Below, piece by piece: positions 26,016 to 36,563 of a stretch of 47,002 nucleotides of DNA. The position numbers were made by a program, and so were the translations under genes. This DNA comes from an uncultured Verrucomicrobiota bacterium. GTDB taxonomy: Bacteria > Verrucomicrobiota > Verrucomicrobiia > Opitutales > Opitutaceae. Under the pieces are notes generated by a model, which did no database searches, was not told the DNA's origin, and saw only the letters and a list, made by a program, of their open reading frames with translations. How positions within the stretch are numbered: the first letter of the stretch is position 1; every line of letters begins with the position of its first letter. The stretch lies in contig CAIRBK010000074.1 of assembly GCA_903876795.1 (NCBI GenBank), positions 1 through 47,002 on the forward strand. Direction: 5' to 3'.

Positions 26016-28187
26016 ATGTCCACCGTGCCCGTCGCGTCATCGGCCAAATCATACACTTCCAACATTCTAGCCGGGGGTATTTGCGCCCTGATGACGCTGG
26101 CCTACGCAAGCGGCTTCGCTGCGCTGATCTTCGGCGGCTCGCTCGCCGTGCATTCAGGTCAGGCGGTTCTGGCCGCGATCATCGGCAGCGTGGTGACCAT
26201 CCTGGTGTTGTCGTGGCGCAGTTCGTTCAATTTTGCCATGGGAGGTCCGGACTCGAATCCCTCGGCAATTTTGGCCGTAACCGTTGCGGCAATCGCGGCG
26301 GAAATCATCCGCGCCCCCGAGGCAAATACGGGCGAGATTTTCCCGACTGTGCTGATGTTTTTGTTTGTCTCTTCGGCTGGCTGCGGACTGCTGCTTTATC
26401 TGGTGGGCGAGCGCAGGTGGGGCCGTTATGTCCGCTTCATCCCGTATCCGGTGATCGGAGGGTTTCTGGTTGGCACGGGTTGCCTGCTGGTATCCGGCGG
26501 CTGGAAGATGCTTGTTGGCACCTCACCCATCCACACGACACTCGTGCAAATCTCGTCGGTTCACCCGCTGGCGTGGTTCTCCGCCGCGACCGTGGCGCTG
26601 GCACTGCTGGTATTGATGCGCCTCACCAAACATTTCCTGGTGATCCCCGGCGTGATCTTCGGTTCCGCGATTCTCTTCCATGTGGTTCTGCGCTTGAACG
26701 GGATCGATACAAACCAAGCGCACGCGACAGGGCTTTTGCTTAATCCCATGCCGCTCGGCGCCTGGGCCAACCCCTTCAACCAACCCTGGGGGCTGGTTCG
26801 CTGGGACCTGATCCTGCAGCACGCGAACGACTTCATTGCCATGACCATGGTTGTGGTCATCACGATTCTGCTCAACGCAACCAGCCTCGACCACGCCACC
26901 GGACAAGACGCCGATTTCGACCGCGAACTCAAAGCCCTCGGTTTGGCGAACATCCTCGCCGGCCTCGCTGGTGGTCTTGTTTCGGTCAATTCCTTCAACC
27001 GCAGCCTGCTCAACCTCCGCGCCGGAGCCAATTCGCCCTGGGCCGGCCGCATTTGCGTGGTCTTCGTGCTGGTTCTTACGCTGTTCGCGCCCGGCGTGGT
27101 CGTGCTGCTGCCCAAGCCGGTGCTCACCGGCCTGATCATTTACCTGGGACTTTACCTCCTGATCAACTGGCTGTGGGACTGCCGTCGCGAGATGCCCGCG
27201 ATCGACTACATAACGATGCTGGCGATCCTCGTGATCGTCGCCGGCTTTGGCATCGTGCCAGGCGTGATCCTCGGAGTGGTGATCTCGATGCTCAGCTTCG
27301 TGGTCACCTTCAGCCGCACTTCGGTCATCAAGCATCGCTTCAACGGCATTGTGCGCCACTCCAATGTCGAACGTCCCCCGCATGAAATGGAGTGGCTGCG
27401 CAACCACGGCGACCGCGTGCAAGGCGCTTCATTCCAAGGATACCTGTTTTTTGGCACAGCCTCCGCCATTCTCGATCAACTGCGCGATGTCCCCGGCAAG
27501 GCCACCGTTCTCATCCTCGATTTCTGGTTCGTACGCGGCATCGACGCCTCCTCGGTCATGGTCATGCGGAAACTCCTCAAGCTCTGCAACGAAGCCAACA
27601 CACAGGTCGTCTTCAGCGGCATCAATCATGCGATCCAAGCCAAAATGCTGGTCTGCGGCCTCGACGTCGGGCGCAGCCCGGCGCGCAATTTCACCGATCT
27701 GGATCGCGGCCTCGAATGGGCCGAGCAGACGATCCTCAGCGAGGCCATCGAGCGGATCACCTTTGCGGAGATGCTTGGCGGCTTTTCCGATGCGGAAAAC
27801 GACACTGTATCGCGATTTTTCACGGAAAAAGTCGTGGCCCCGGACGAGACATTCATCCGACGCGGCGACAACGCGGATACCCTTTTCATCGTTCTCGAAG
27901 GTCGTGTGAGCATCCAGCTCATGCTCAAGGGCACCAACTATCTCAAGCGCCTCCGCACCTACGGTCCCGGCACCATTATCGGCGAGATGGGCTTCTACAG
28001 CGGCGCACCCCGCAGCGCCGACATCAGCGCTGACATACAAACGCGGATGCTGGTGATTAATCGGGCCGACTTCGCCCAACTAGAAACCGAGCAGCCCGTC
28101 CTCGGCGGGAAGATTCACCGACTAGTGATCAGCTCTCTCTCCTCCCGCCTCCGCGTCGCCAACGAGGCACTCAGCGACCTACTGTGA
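26016..28187 (+). CDS. SulP family anion transporter with STAS and cyclic-nucleotide-binding domains
   Basis: 723 aa. Residues ~15-440 hold the SulP (SLC26-like) membrane core with 12-14 hydrophobic segments; the quinone-pocket-like sequence MGGPDSNPSAILAVTVAAI and NRSLLNLRAGANSP are typical. A STAS domain (~475-580) has VLILDFWFVRGIDASSVMVM. A C-terminal cNMP-binding domain (~595-715) has the phosphate-binding cassette GEMGFYSGAPRSADISA. Substrates of SulP proteins are sulfate, bicarbonate or dicarboxylates, and none can be chosen. The fused sensor domain suggests gating by cAMP, c-di-GMP or a similar ligand. No carbonic anhydrase gene is adjacent. Confidence 0.9.
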   Translation: MSTVPVASSAKSYTSNILAGGICALMTLAYASGFAALIFGGSLAVHSGQAVLAAIIGSVVTILVLSWRSSFNFAMGGPDSNPSAILAVTVAAIAAEIIRAPEANTGEIFPTVLMFLFVSSAGCGLLLYLVGERRWGRYVRFIPYPVIGGFLVGTGCLLVSGGWKMLVGTSPIHTTLVQISSVHPLAWFSAATVALALLVLMRLTKHFLVIPGVIFGSAILFHVVLRLNGIDTNQAHATGLLLNPMPLGAWANPFNQPWGLVRWDLILQHANDFIAMTMVVVITILLNATSLDHATGQDADFDRELKALGLANILAGLAGGLVSVNSFNRSLLNLRAGANSPWAGRICVVFVLVLTLFAPGVVVLLPKPVLTGLIIYLGLYLLINWLWDCRREMPAIDYITMLAILVIVAGFGIVPGVILGVVISMLSFVVTFSRTSVIKHRFNGIVRHSNVERPPHEMEWLRNHGDRVQGASFQGYLFFGTASAILDQLRDVPGKATVLILDFWFVRGIDASSVMVMRKLLKLCNEANTQVVFSGINHAIQAKMLVCGLDVGRSPARNFTDLDRGLEWAEQTILSEAIERITFAEMLGGFSDAENDTVSRFFTEKVVAPDETFIRRGDNADTLFIVLEGRVSIQLMLKGTNYLKRLRTYGPGTIIGEMGFYSGAPRSADISADIQTRMLVINRADFAQLETEQPVLGGKIHRLVISSLSSRLRVANEALSDLL

Positions 28188-28203
28188 ACGCTTCTGTCAC
28201 GGC

Positions 28204-28330
28204 TCACTTGCCCAGCACCCAGCTGAAAATCTGCGGAGCCACCATGGTCACGTCCATCCCGAGGATGAACTTCAGGATGGCTTCCGGCCGAGCTCACCCC
28301 CGGTGATTTTCTCGCCGGGCACCGCAGAGA
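28204..28330 (-). pseudogene. 3' fragment of a deoxyhypusine-synthase-like gene
   Basis: On the minus strand the last ~25 codons read KFILGMDVTMVAPQIFSWV then LGK and TGA, against KFIVESDATIVAPLIFSWV of the intact gene at 32183-33229. Upstream, after a two-base net insertion near 28280, another frame gives AVPGEKITGGELGRKP against AVPNEKITWGKLGQKT. Homology fades near 28330-28345, where the iron-regulated promoter begins. Only the C-terminal ~43 residues remain and they are frameshifted, so this is dead. The active-site motif WGK has become GGE. Divergence from the intact gene is considerable, so it is not a recent duplicate. Confidence 0.82.
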
Positions 28331-28345
28331 AAGCGAAATTATTAG

Positions 28346-28400
28346 TGAGACTGAGTCCTAAAAACAAATTGACGCCGATAAATTATGATACTGAGTCTCG
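28346..28400. promoter_or_regulatory. Two Fur-box-like sites before the TonB receptor
   Basis: TGAGACTGAGTCCTA (28346-28360) and TGATACTGAGTCTCG (28386-28400) each fit the 7-1-7 Fur architecture TGAnACTnAGTnTCA with 5 of 7 symmetric pairs, and lie exactly 40 bp apart. The second ends 6 bp before the receptor ATG. Together with the siderophore-type receptor this suggests iron repression. Confidence 0.6.
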
Positions 28401-28406
28401 ATATTA

Positions 28407-30698
28407 ATGACATCTAAATCTCGCTTTGATCGCCCTGTACCCGTTGTTCTCCAGGGCGCAACCGTCGGCCGCACCGCCTCTTGGTTGGCCGGAGTACTGG
28501 CCCTCGCTTACTCGAATCTGGACGCAGCCGAGGCTTCGCCCTCCGTCGATGCATCCGTGGTCAACCTCCCCCGCCTGGAAGTCTCCGAAAGTCGCAGCCC
28601 TGAAGCCGACCGCACCCCGCTCAAGCTCCCGCTGAGCCTTCATGAGACGCCGCGCAGCGTCAGCGTGATCGATTCCGCCCGCATCCGGGAGCAAAACTTC
28701 CGCACGCCGGTGGACACCTTTTATTACACGCCGGGCATTTTCCCCAACAGCACGGCCCGGGGGGGCTACCACTATATTTCGCGTGGGTTCCGCATGTCGG
28801 CCGACGAGACGCGCATCGATGGTTTCACCGGCTTCTACGTCGGCGGCGGCCAATCCTCCCAAAACCTCTACGGCGTCGATCGCGTGGTTACTTTGCGCGG
28901 CCCCGCCGGCCTGCTCTACGGCGCTTCAACCCTGCCCGGAGGCCTGATCAACATCATCACCAAAAAACCCCGCGCCGAGGCGGTCACGCGCCTGGACACC
29001 ACCGTCGGCACCTACGCTGGCGGCGGCGTGGCCGCCACCGACCGCGGCTCACTGGGCTTCGAACTCGACTCCACCGGCCCGCTCACCCGCGACGGACGCG
29101 TCCTCTATCGCGGCATCATCGCCGGCGACGACAGCCAAACCTACACCCGCGGCATCAACAACCAGACCCGCTACGTCAATGGCTCCCTGACCTTCCGTCT
29201 CGACGCCGAGGGCCGCAACACGCTCACCCCGCTTGTCCAGTTCGCCCACTACAACCGGCCCCACGGCGCCGCCATGGTGATCTCGCCCACCACCTCGTTG
29301 TCCACCGCCGACGGCTCCTCCGGCCCGATCAACCGCCTCGACCTGTCTCCGCTCGACGTAAACCTTTACGGCGGCGGCCGCACCGACGACATGTTCGTGG
29401 CCGGCTTCGACTTTCGCTCCCATCCGACCGACCCGCTCACGCTCAACGCCAACTACCGCTACATCGGCTACGAGACCGACATCAACCAGTGGACGCCCGT
29501 CGTGACGACCGCCGCCCAGCGCGCCCAACTCGCCGCCACCCACACCGTTTTGCGCACCCAGGCCAAAAGCGCCGCCGAGCGCGCCAGCCACAACGGCGAC
29601 CTCAACGCCGTCTACGCGTTCTCACCGGTTGATGCGTGGAAAAACCTCGTTCAGGCCGGCCTCAACGCCCGCACCCTTCGCACCTTCACGCGCACCGGCA
29701 CCGGCCCCAACACACCTCAATCGGCCATCAACATCTACACCGGCCGGACCGCCGACCCGCTCGCCGACCGCCTCGTCCTCGGCGGCCCCGTGGTCGACAC
29801 CGACGACGTCCACTGGAACGCCTACCTGCAGAACCAGGCCGCGTTTTTCAACGAACGCTGGGTCTTCACCGTCGGCCTCGGCTACGGCGAACAGTACATC
29901 GGCCAAGCCGCCGCCGGCGCGCGTCGCCGCCGAGGCGATGTCACGCCCAACCTGGCCCTCGTGTTCAACCTCACCCGCCAGCTCGCCTTCTACGCCAGCG
30001 AATCCACCAGCTACTCGCCCGCCGACCCCGCCCAGCAAAACTTCGCCGGCCAAAGCGGCGTCTTCGACCCGCAGACCGGCGTCAACCACGAGCTCGGCCT
30101 CAAGCTCGATCTCGCCGAACGCCGCGCCTCCCTGGCCGTCGCCCTCTTCCAAACCGAGCGCGATAACGTCATCGTGCAGGACACCTCGCTCGGCGCGATC
30201 AACCGCAACGGCCAGCCCTACTACCTTCAGCAAAGCGGCCAGAGCGCCCGCGGCGTCGAACTCAGCTCCGAAGCGTTCCCCACGCGCCAGTGGCGAGTGA
30301 ACACCTCCTTCGCCTACATCGACGCCAGCTACGAAACCGGCACCGCCTTCGCCGATCCCGTGGCCAAGACGCCCGAGTACTCCGCCAGCTTATACACGCG
30401 CTACGACTTCGCTTCAGGCGCACTGCGCAAAGTCGGCGTGAGCCTCGGCGCGGTCTGGCAGGACAAACGCCTCGGCGGCAACGCCGCCCGCACCGCCGCC
30501 GCGCCCGATCCGCTCGTGCTGCCGTCGTTTATCCGCCTCGACGGCGGTTTGTTTTACCGTCTGGGTCGCCACTGGGACTTCGCCCTCAACATCGAAAACC
30601 TGCTCGACGAAACGATCTTCGTCGACGGCACCACCGGCGCCAATCTCCAGGTCGCGGCCCCGCGCACGTTCACCCTCCGCGTCGGCTATACGTTCTGA
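28407..30698 (+). CDS. TonB-dependent siderophore receptor
   Basis: 763 aa. A signal peptide (residues ~1-42, WLAGVLALAYSNLDAAEA) is followed by a plug domain: LPLSLHETPRSVSVIDSA, FYYTPGIFPNS, RGFRMSADETRIDGF, VTLRGPAGLLYGASTLPGG and INIITKKP, which are ferrichrome/pyoverdine-type receptor signatures. A 22-strand barrel follows, ending in the aromatic-terminated strand TFTLRVGYTF. PRSVSVID is typical of siderophore rather than vitamin or carbohydrate receptors. It imports ferric siderophores across the outer membrane using TonB-ExbBD, which is not in the window. A PepSY reductase gene follows 20 bp later, so the two form an operon behind two Fur-like boxes. Confidence 0.93.
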   Translation: MTSKSRFDRPVPVVLQGATVGRTASWLAGVLALAYSNLDAAEASPSVDASVVNLPRLEVSESRSPEADRTPLKLPLSLHETPRSVSVIDSARIREQNFRTPVDTFYYTPGIFPNSTARGGYHYISRGFRMSADETRIDGFTGFYVGGGQSSQNLYGVDRVVTLRGPAGLLYGASTLPGGLINIITKKPRAEAVTRLDTTVGTYAGGGVAATDRGSLGFELDSTGPLTRDGRVLYRGIIAGDDSQTYTRGINNQTRYVNGSLTFRLDAEGRNTLTPLVQFAHYNRPHGAAMVISPTTSLSTADGSSGPINRLDLSPLDVNLYGGGRTDDMFVAGFDFRSHPTDPLTLNANYRYIGYETDINQWTPVVTTAAQRAQLAATHTVLRTQAKSAAERASHNGDLNAVYAFSPVDAWKNLVQAGLNARTLRTFTRTGTGPNTPQSAINIYTGRTADPLADRLVLGGPVVDTDDVHWNAYLQNQAAFFNERWVFTVGLGYGEQYIGQAAAGARRRRGDVTPNLALVFNLTRQLAFYASESTSYSPADPAQQNFAGQSGVFDPQTGVNHELGLKLDLAERRASLAVALFQTERDNVIVQDTSLGAINRNGQPYYLQQSGQSARGVELSSEAFPTRQWRVNTSFAYIDASYETGTAFADPVAKTPEYSASLYTRYDFASGALRKVGVSLGAVWQDKRLGGNAARTAAAPDPLVLPSFIRLDGGLFYRLGRHWDFALNIENLLDETIFVDGTTGANLQVAAPRTFTLRVGYTF

Positions 30699-30718
30699 GC
30701 TTCGCGCCCCTTTAACCC

Positions 30719-31954
30719 ATGAGCTTCCGCAAACTGTTTTTCTGGCTGCATCTTTCGGCCGGCCTCGTCGCCGGTCTGATCATCGCCATACTCTGCTGCA
30801 CCGGCACCGTGCTCGCGTTTGAGAAAAAGATCGTCGCCTGGTCCGAGCGCGATGTCCGCCGCGTCAGCCCGCCTTCCGCCGAGGCCCGCCCGCTCGGTCT
30901 CGATGAACTGCTGGCCGCGTTTCGCGCCGCCCGGCCCGAGGCGCGCATCGCTCACGTCATCGTCTCCGCAGATCCGCGCACCGCCGTAGCCATCATGACG
31001 ACCAAGGACGCCAGCACGTTTTATCTCGATCCTTATACCGCCGCCCTGCGTCCTTCCGGCCCCACACCCGTCCGCGACTTCATGAAGCTCGTGACCGAGT
31101 GGCATCGCTACCTCGCCCGCAACGGCGATCAACGGCCCATCGGCAAGGCCGTCACCGGTGCGGCTAATCTTGTCTTCCTCTTCCTCGCCGTCTCCGGGCT
31201 CTACCTGTGGTGGCCGCGCCAGTGGACCGCACGCGCGCTGCGCCCTTCGCTCTGGTTTGTGCGCAGCGCCACCGGCAAGGCGCGCGATCGGAACTGGCAC
31301 AACGTCGCCGGATTCTGGTCGCTGCCCGCACTCATCGTGCTCACCACCAGTGGCGCGGTCATCGGCTACACCTGGGCCGGCGATCTGGTTTACAAGCTGT
31401 CCGGCGAGACGCCCCCGCGCCCCGGTGCCGCCGCCCCGATGTTTGCCGGGATAATCGCTGCGCCCACCGCCGAAACCCGCCGCCTCACTGCGTCCGAAGC
31501 GCTCGCCCGCGTACAAGCCGCCCACCCGACCTGGCAGACCATCCTCCTGCGCGAAGGTCTGCCGCCGCGCCGGGGCGCGCCCACTCCCCAGGAGGTTGGA
31601 CCTGCCGGACCGACCGGGCCGACTGCTCCCGCGCCCACCGGACCAGCGCCGTACAGCGCGACGGTGACTGGTGCGAACATCGTCACCGACACGGTTCAAC
31701 TCATCCTGAATCCGTTCACCGGCGAAGTTCTCCAAAGCCAGGGCTACGCCGACCAGACACCCGGCCGTCGGGCGCGCATGTGGCTGCGTTACCTGCACAC
31801 GGGCGAGGCGCTAGGCTGGGCCGGGCAACTCATCGCGGGACTCGCCAGCCTAAGCGGATGCCTGCTGGTCTACACAGGGTTTGCGCTGAGCTGGCGGCGG
31901 TTCTGCACGATGCGGACCAAGTCCAAAATTGGCGTCAGGCCCACCGGGCCATGA
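30719..31954 (+). CDS. PepSY-associated TM helix protein (putative inner-membrane ferric reductase)
   Basis: 411 aa with four membrane segments: FFWLHLSAGLVAGLIIAILC (residues ~7-26), a second at ~143-163 ending GLYLWWPRQW, a third around NVAGFWSLPALIVLTTSGAV (~195-214) and a last at ~365-385. Histidines in WLHLSAG, TEWHRYL, NWHNVAGF and YLHTGEALGW are the conserved haem-ligand candidates of this family. PepSY_TM proteins next to siderophore receptors reduce ferric siderophores at the inner membrane. A Pro/Gly/Thr-rich low-complexity stretch (residues ~290-320) is unusual. It is probably cotranscribed with the receptor. Confidence 0.88.
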   Translation: MSFRKLFFWLHLSAGLVAGLIIAILCCTGTVLAFEKKIVAWSERDVRRVSPPSAEARPLGLDELLAAFRAARPEARIAHVIVSADPRTAVAIMTTKDASTFYLDPYTAALRPSGPTPVRDFMKLVTEWHRYLARNGDQRPIGKAVTGAANLVFLFLAVSGLYLWWPRQWTARALRPSLWFVRSATGKARDRNWHNVAGFWSLPALIVLTTSGAVIGYTWAGDLVYKLSGETPPRPGAAAPMFAGIIAAPTAETRRLTASEALARVQAAHPTWQTILLREGLPPRRGAPTPQEVGPAGPTGPTAPAPTGPAPYSATVTGANIVTDTVQLILNPFTGEVLQSQGYADQTPGRRARMWLRYLHTGEALGWAGQLIAGLASLSGCLLVYTGFALSWRRFCTMRTKSKIGVRPTGP

Positions 31955-32009
31955 CGCCGCACCCAGAGCCATTTTAAGGATAGTTATAGCCGCAGTAGGG
32001 GGAATGAAG

Positions 32010-32105
32010 GTAGGGCGGGACCGCTGGGCTCGCCGCAGGCTGATGGTTAACTTCCCTCTGGGAAACCAGCACTCCGACGCAGCGAGCCCAGCGGTCGCGC
32101 CCTAC
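32010..32105. repeat. 96-bp inverted-repeat element
   Basis: Outer arms 32010-32033 and 32082-32105 match at 23 of 24 positions (GTAGGGCG.GACCGCTGGG and its complement). The interior GGTTAACTTCCCTCTGGGAAACC holds a small hairpin. It lies 55 bp after the PepSY gene and 77 bp before the DHS-like stop, between convergent genes. It resembles a REPIN-type dispersed repeat; no second copy is in the window. Confidence 0.7.
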
Positions 32106-32182
32106 CCAAAAAAAGCCAGCAGGCCGAACCTTGAGTGTATCCGCGAGGTCATTGCCGACCTCGGGGCCCAACATCCCGGAGC

Positions 32183-33229
32183 TTACTTGCCGAGCACCCA
32201 GCTGAAGATCAGCGGGGCCACGATGGTCGCGTCGCTCTCGACGATGAACTTGGGGGTCTTCTGGCCGAGCTTGCCCCAGGTGATCTTCTCGTTCGGCACC
32301 GCGCCGGAGTAGCTGCCGTAGGACGTGGTCGAGTCGCTGATCTGGGAGAAATAACCCCAGAGCGGAACGCTGGTGCGGCCGAGATCCTGGTGGAGCATGG
32401 GCACGACGCAGATCGGGAAGTCGCCGGCGATGCCGCCGCCGATCTGGAAGAAGCCGATGGAGCCCTCGCCGTTTTTGAGCAGCTTGGCTGTCTTGGTATA
32501 CCAGTCGGCCAGCCAGGTCATGTATTCGATGCCGGAGCGGACGGTGTGGACGTTCTTGATTTCGCCGGTGATGCAGCGGCCGGCATACATGTTGCCCAGC
32601 GTGGCGTCTTCCCAACCGGGGACGATGATCGGGAGGTTCTTCTCGCAGGCGGCGAGCATCCAGGAGTTCTTCGGGTCGATCTGATACATCTTCTTCAATT
32701 TCCCGGAGCGAAGAATCTTATACATGAACTCATGCGGGAAGAAGCGCTGGCCGGACTGGTCGGCGGCGACCCACTCTTCGGCGACGGCGGCCTCGATGCG
32801 GCGCATGGCCTCGCCCTCGGGGATGCAGGTGTCGGTCACGCGGTTCATGTGGCGGTCGAGCAGCGCCTGCTCGTCGGCGGCGGTGAGATCGCGGTAGCCC
32901 GGCACGCGCTCGTAGTAATCGTGGGCGACGAGGTTAAAAATGTCCTCCTCGAGGTTGGCGCCGGTGCAGACGATGGCGTGGACCTTGTCGGCGCGGATCA
33001 TTTCGGCGAGGGTGAGGCCGAGTTCGGCGGTGGACATGGCGCCGGCGAGGGTGACGAGCATCTTGCCGCCTGCCTTGAGGTGGTCCTCGTAGCCCTTGGC
33101 GGAGTCGAGCAGTGCGGCCGCGTTGAAGTGGCGGTAGTTGTGGGCGATGAACTGGGAGATCGGGCCCTTTTTGGCGGCGAGCTTGGCGTTGATGTCCTCG
33201 GGACGCTTCTGGCGTTTGGCTTTCTTCAT
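32183..33229 (-). CDS. Deoxyhypusine synthase family protein (bacterial DHS-like / homospermidine synthase-like)
   Basis: 348 aa, similar to eukaryotic DHS (~370). NAD-site and family motifs: LAGAMSTAELGLTLAEMIR, CTGANLEEDIFNL, IIVPGWEDATLGNMYAG, IGFFQIGGGIAGDFPI and GAVPNEKITWGKLGQKTP, where the catalytic lysine (K329 of human DHS) is kept in WGK. Eukaryotic DHS transfers an aminobutyl group from spermidine to eIF5A; bacteria lack eIF5A and several bacterial homologues make homospermidine or related polyamines. Polyamine synthesis is therefore the likely role. Its upstream gap contains the palindrome shared with kamA. A dead 3' fragment of a homologue lies 4 kb away. Confidence 0.9.
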   Translation of the reverse strand: MKKAKRQKRPEDINAKLAAKKGPISQFIAHNYRHFNAAALLDSAKGYEDHLKAGGKMLVTLAGAMSTAELGLTLAEMIRADKVHAIVCTGANLEEDIFNLVAHDYYERVPGYRDLTAADEQALLDRHMNRVTDTCIPEGEAMRRIEAAVAEEWVAADQSGQRFFPHEFMYKILRSGKLKKMYQIDPKNSWMLAACEKNLPIIVPGWEDATLGNMYAGRCITGEIKNVHTVRSGIEYMTWLADWYTKTAKLLKNGEGSIGFFQIGGGIAGDFPICVVPMLHQDLGRTSVPLWGYFSQISDSTTSYGSYSGAVPNEKITWGKLGQKTPKFIVESDATIVAPLIFSWVLGK

Positions 33230-33344
33230 GGAAAAGTGGCCCGAGACTTACAGCGCCCCCCAAAACCAACGCCACAAAAAACGCCCGCCGCTCCGTGCCA
33301 TTCCTGCAACCTCCCGCCCCACCGCTTCCTCCCCGCCGCCCGGC

Positions 33345-33374
33345 AATAACTAACCCATTGTGTTAGTTGTTACC
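33345..33374. promoter_or_regulatory. Palindrome upstream of the DHS-like gene (copy 2 of the shared site)
   Basis: The 25 bases 33348-33372 match 4732-4756 at all but one position, including the asymmetric centre. The inner CTAACCCATTGTGTTAG is a near-perfect palindrome. It is ~116 bp upstream of the DHS-like start and 4 bp from the stop of the DUF1348 gene, which is transcribed towards it. Confidence 0.65.
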
Positions 33375-33378
33375 TGGG

Positions 33379-33816
33379 TCAGGGGGAGAGGGTGGCGCGG
33401 TCCCAGCGGAACTTGCGCTCGGCCTCGGTGATTTTGAGATCGTTGATGCTGGCGTAGCGGCGGCGCATGAAACCGTGTTCATCAAACTCCCAGTTTTCGT
33501 TGCCGTAGGCGCGCCACCATTGGCCGTCGGCGTCGTGGAATTCGTATTCGAAACGCACCGCGATCCGGTTGCCCTGGCAGGCCCAGAGTTCCTTGCGCAG
33601 GCGGTAGTCGAACTCGCGGGCCCACTTGCGGCGCAGAAATTCGACGACTTCGGCCCGGCCCCGGATGAAGTCGGCGCGGTTGCGCCATTCGGTGTCGGGG
33701 GTGTAGGCGAGTGAAACGCGTTCAGGATCGCGACTGTTCCAGGCATCTTCGGCGGCCTGGATTTTTTGACGGGCGGTCTCTTCGGTAAAGGGCGGGAGTG
33801 GCGGACGGGAATTCAT
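33379..33816 (-). CDS. DUF1348 family nuclear transport factor 2-like protein
   Basis: 145 aa, single NTF2-like domain. [28 protein letters not shown] and [19 protein letters not shown] and [17 protein letters not shown] are strongly conserved features of the DUF1348 family (~150 aa). Members are soluble cone-shaped proteins, and their ligand or reaction is unknown. It is divergent from a TetR regulator with two palindromic operators in the 169-bp gap, so it is probably the regulator's main target, perhaps in response to a toxic small molecule. Confidence 0.9.
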   Translation of the reverse strand: MNSRPPLPPFTEETARQKIQAAEDAWNSRDPERVSLAYTPDTEWRNRADFIRGRAEVVEFLRRKWAREFDYRLRKELWACQGNRIAVRFEYEFHDADGQWWRAYGNENWEFDEHGFMRRRYASINDLKITEAERKFRWDRATLSP

Positions 33817-33898
33817 GGTTGGCGGGTGCCAATTAAGATGTGCGTATTGAGGGTGAGAGCTGCCGCCCGATCAGAAAAACCGGCCGACTTTAATAATA

Positions 33899-33950
33899 AG
33901 ACAGATCTGTCTATTTCAGGCAAGCGAGAATATACAGATCTGTCTATTTC
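33899..33950. promoter_or_regulatory. Two TetR-type palindromic operators
   Basis: ACAGATCTGT occurs at 33901-33910 and 33934-33943, each within the longer repeat ACAGATCTGTCTATTTC. The first is a perfect 14-bp palindrome AGACAGATCTGTCT. The 33-bp spacing is about three helical turns, and both sites lie in the gap between divergent DUF1348 and TetR genes. Autoregulation and control of DUF1348 are the likely purpose. Confidence 0.8.
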
Positions 33951-33985
33951 CTTGTGCCGGATGCTTCTTTCACCACCGTAAAATC

Positions 33986-34564
33986 ATGTCCAACGCCCTC
34001 GCCTCCTCCCCCAAGCGTGACCACCTGATGGCGACGGCGTGGCGGTTGTTTTATCGGGACGGCCTACGTGCCGTGGGCATCGACACCATCTTGGCCGAGG
34101 CCGGCGTGGCCAAGATGACGCTCTACAATCACTTCGCGTCCAAGGAGGAGCTGATTATCTCTATCCTCGAAAAACGCGACGTGGAGTTCCGGGCCTCGTT
34201 AATGGGCCATGTCGAGGCGGCTGGTCCCGATCCCGAGAAACGCCTGCTCGCCGTTTTTGATTGGCTCGAGGGTTGGTTTGGCAGCGAGAGCTTTAAGGGC
34301 TGCGTGTTTATCCGTGCCGTTAGCGAATATCCCGACCCGTCCCACCCGATTCACCAGACCGCGAGGCGGCACAAAGTCGCCGTGAAAGCCGCGCTCACCG
34401 ACCTTTGTGCCGCAGCCGGGGCGAAGGAGCCCGCGACGTTGGCCGAAGCCCTCGGTCTCTTGATCGACGGCGCCATCGTCACCGCCCACGCCACCCGGTC
34501 CACCGCGCCCGCCCGTTCGGCGGCGGTCGCCGCCTCCGCGCTGCTCAGGCTCGCGACCGCCTAA
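33986..34564 (+). CDS. TetR/AcrR family transcriptional regulator
   Basis: 192 aa. The N-terminal helix-turn-helix spans residues ~12-58: LMATAWRLFYRDGLRAVGID, then TILAEAGVAKMTLYNHFASKEELI, the standard TetR signature. The C-terminal ligand/dimer domain contains GWFGSESFKGCVFIRAVSEYPDPSHP, a pattern of the TetR_C group close to regulators of DUF1348 and oxidoreductase genes. It is divergent from the DUF1348 gene and has two matching palindromes 36-87 bp upstream of its start, so it is most likely an autorepressor. The inducer is unknown. Confidence 0.92.
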   Translation: MSNALASSPKRDHLMATAWRLFYRDGLRAVGIDTILAEAGVAKMTLYNHFASKEELIISILEKRDVEFRASLMGHVEAAGPDPEKRLLAVFDWLEGWFGSESFKGCVFIRAVSEYPDPSHPIHQTARRHKVAVKAALTDLCAAAGAKEPATLAEALGLLIDGAIVTAHATRSTAPARSAAVAASALLRLATA

Positions 34565-34586
34565 AACTTCGTCGCATGGGCCCCAT

Positions 34587-34616
34587 GAGGATGAGGCGTT
34601 GACCGTCGGCATCCTC
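34587..34616. terminator. Weak hairpin between tetR and the ABC-F gene
   Basis: GAGGATG (34587-34593) pairs with CATCCTC (34610-34616) across a 16-base loop. No T-tract; tentative. Confidence 0.25.
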
Positions 34617-34637
34617 CGCGTTTGGCTGTCTGATTTT

Positions 34638-36506
<1,869 letters not shown>

Positions 36507-36563
36507 GCGCAGGGCGCCCCTCAAGCCGCCCGTTGCGGCAACCCGCTAAACACACCCTTGGGG

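Noticed and set aside
28115-28297. 60-codon minus-strand frame after the SulP gene
   Set aside because: Out of frame with the DHS-like remnant that explains this sequence.
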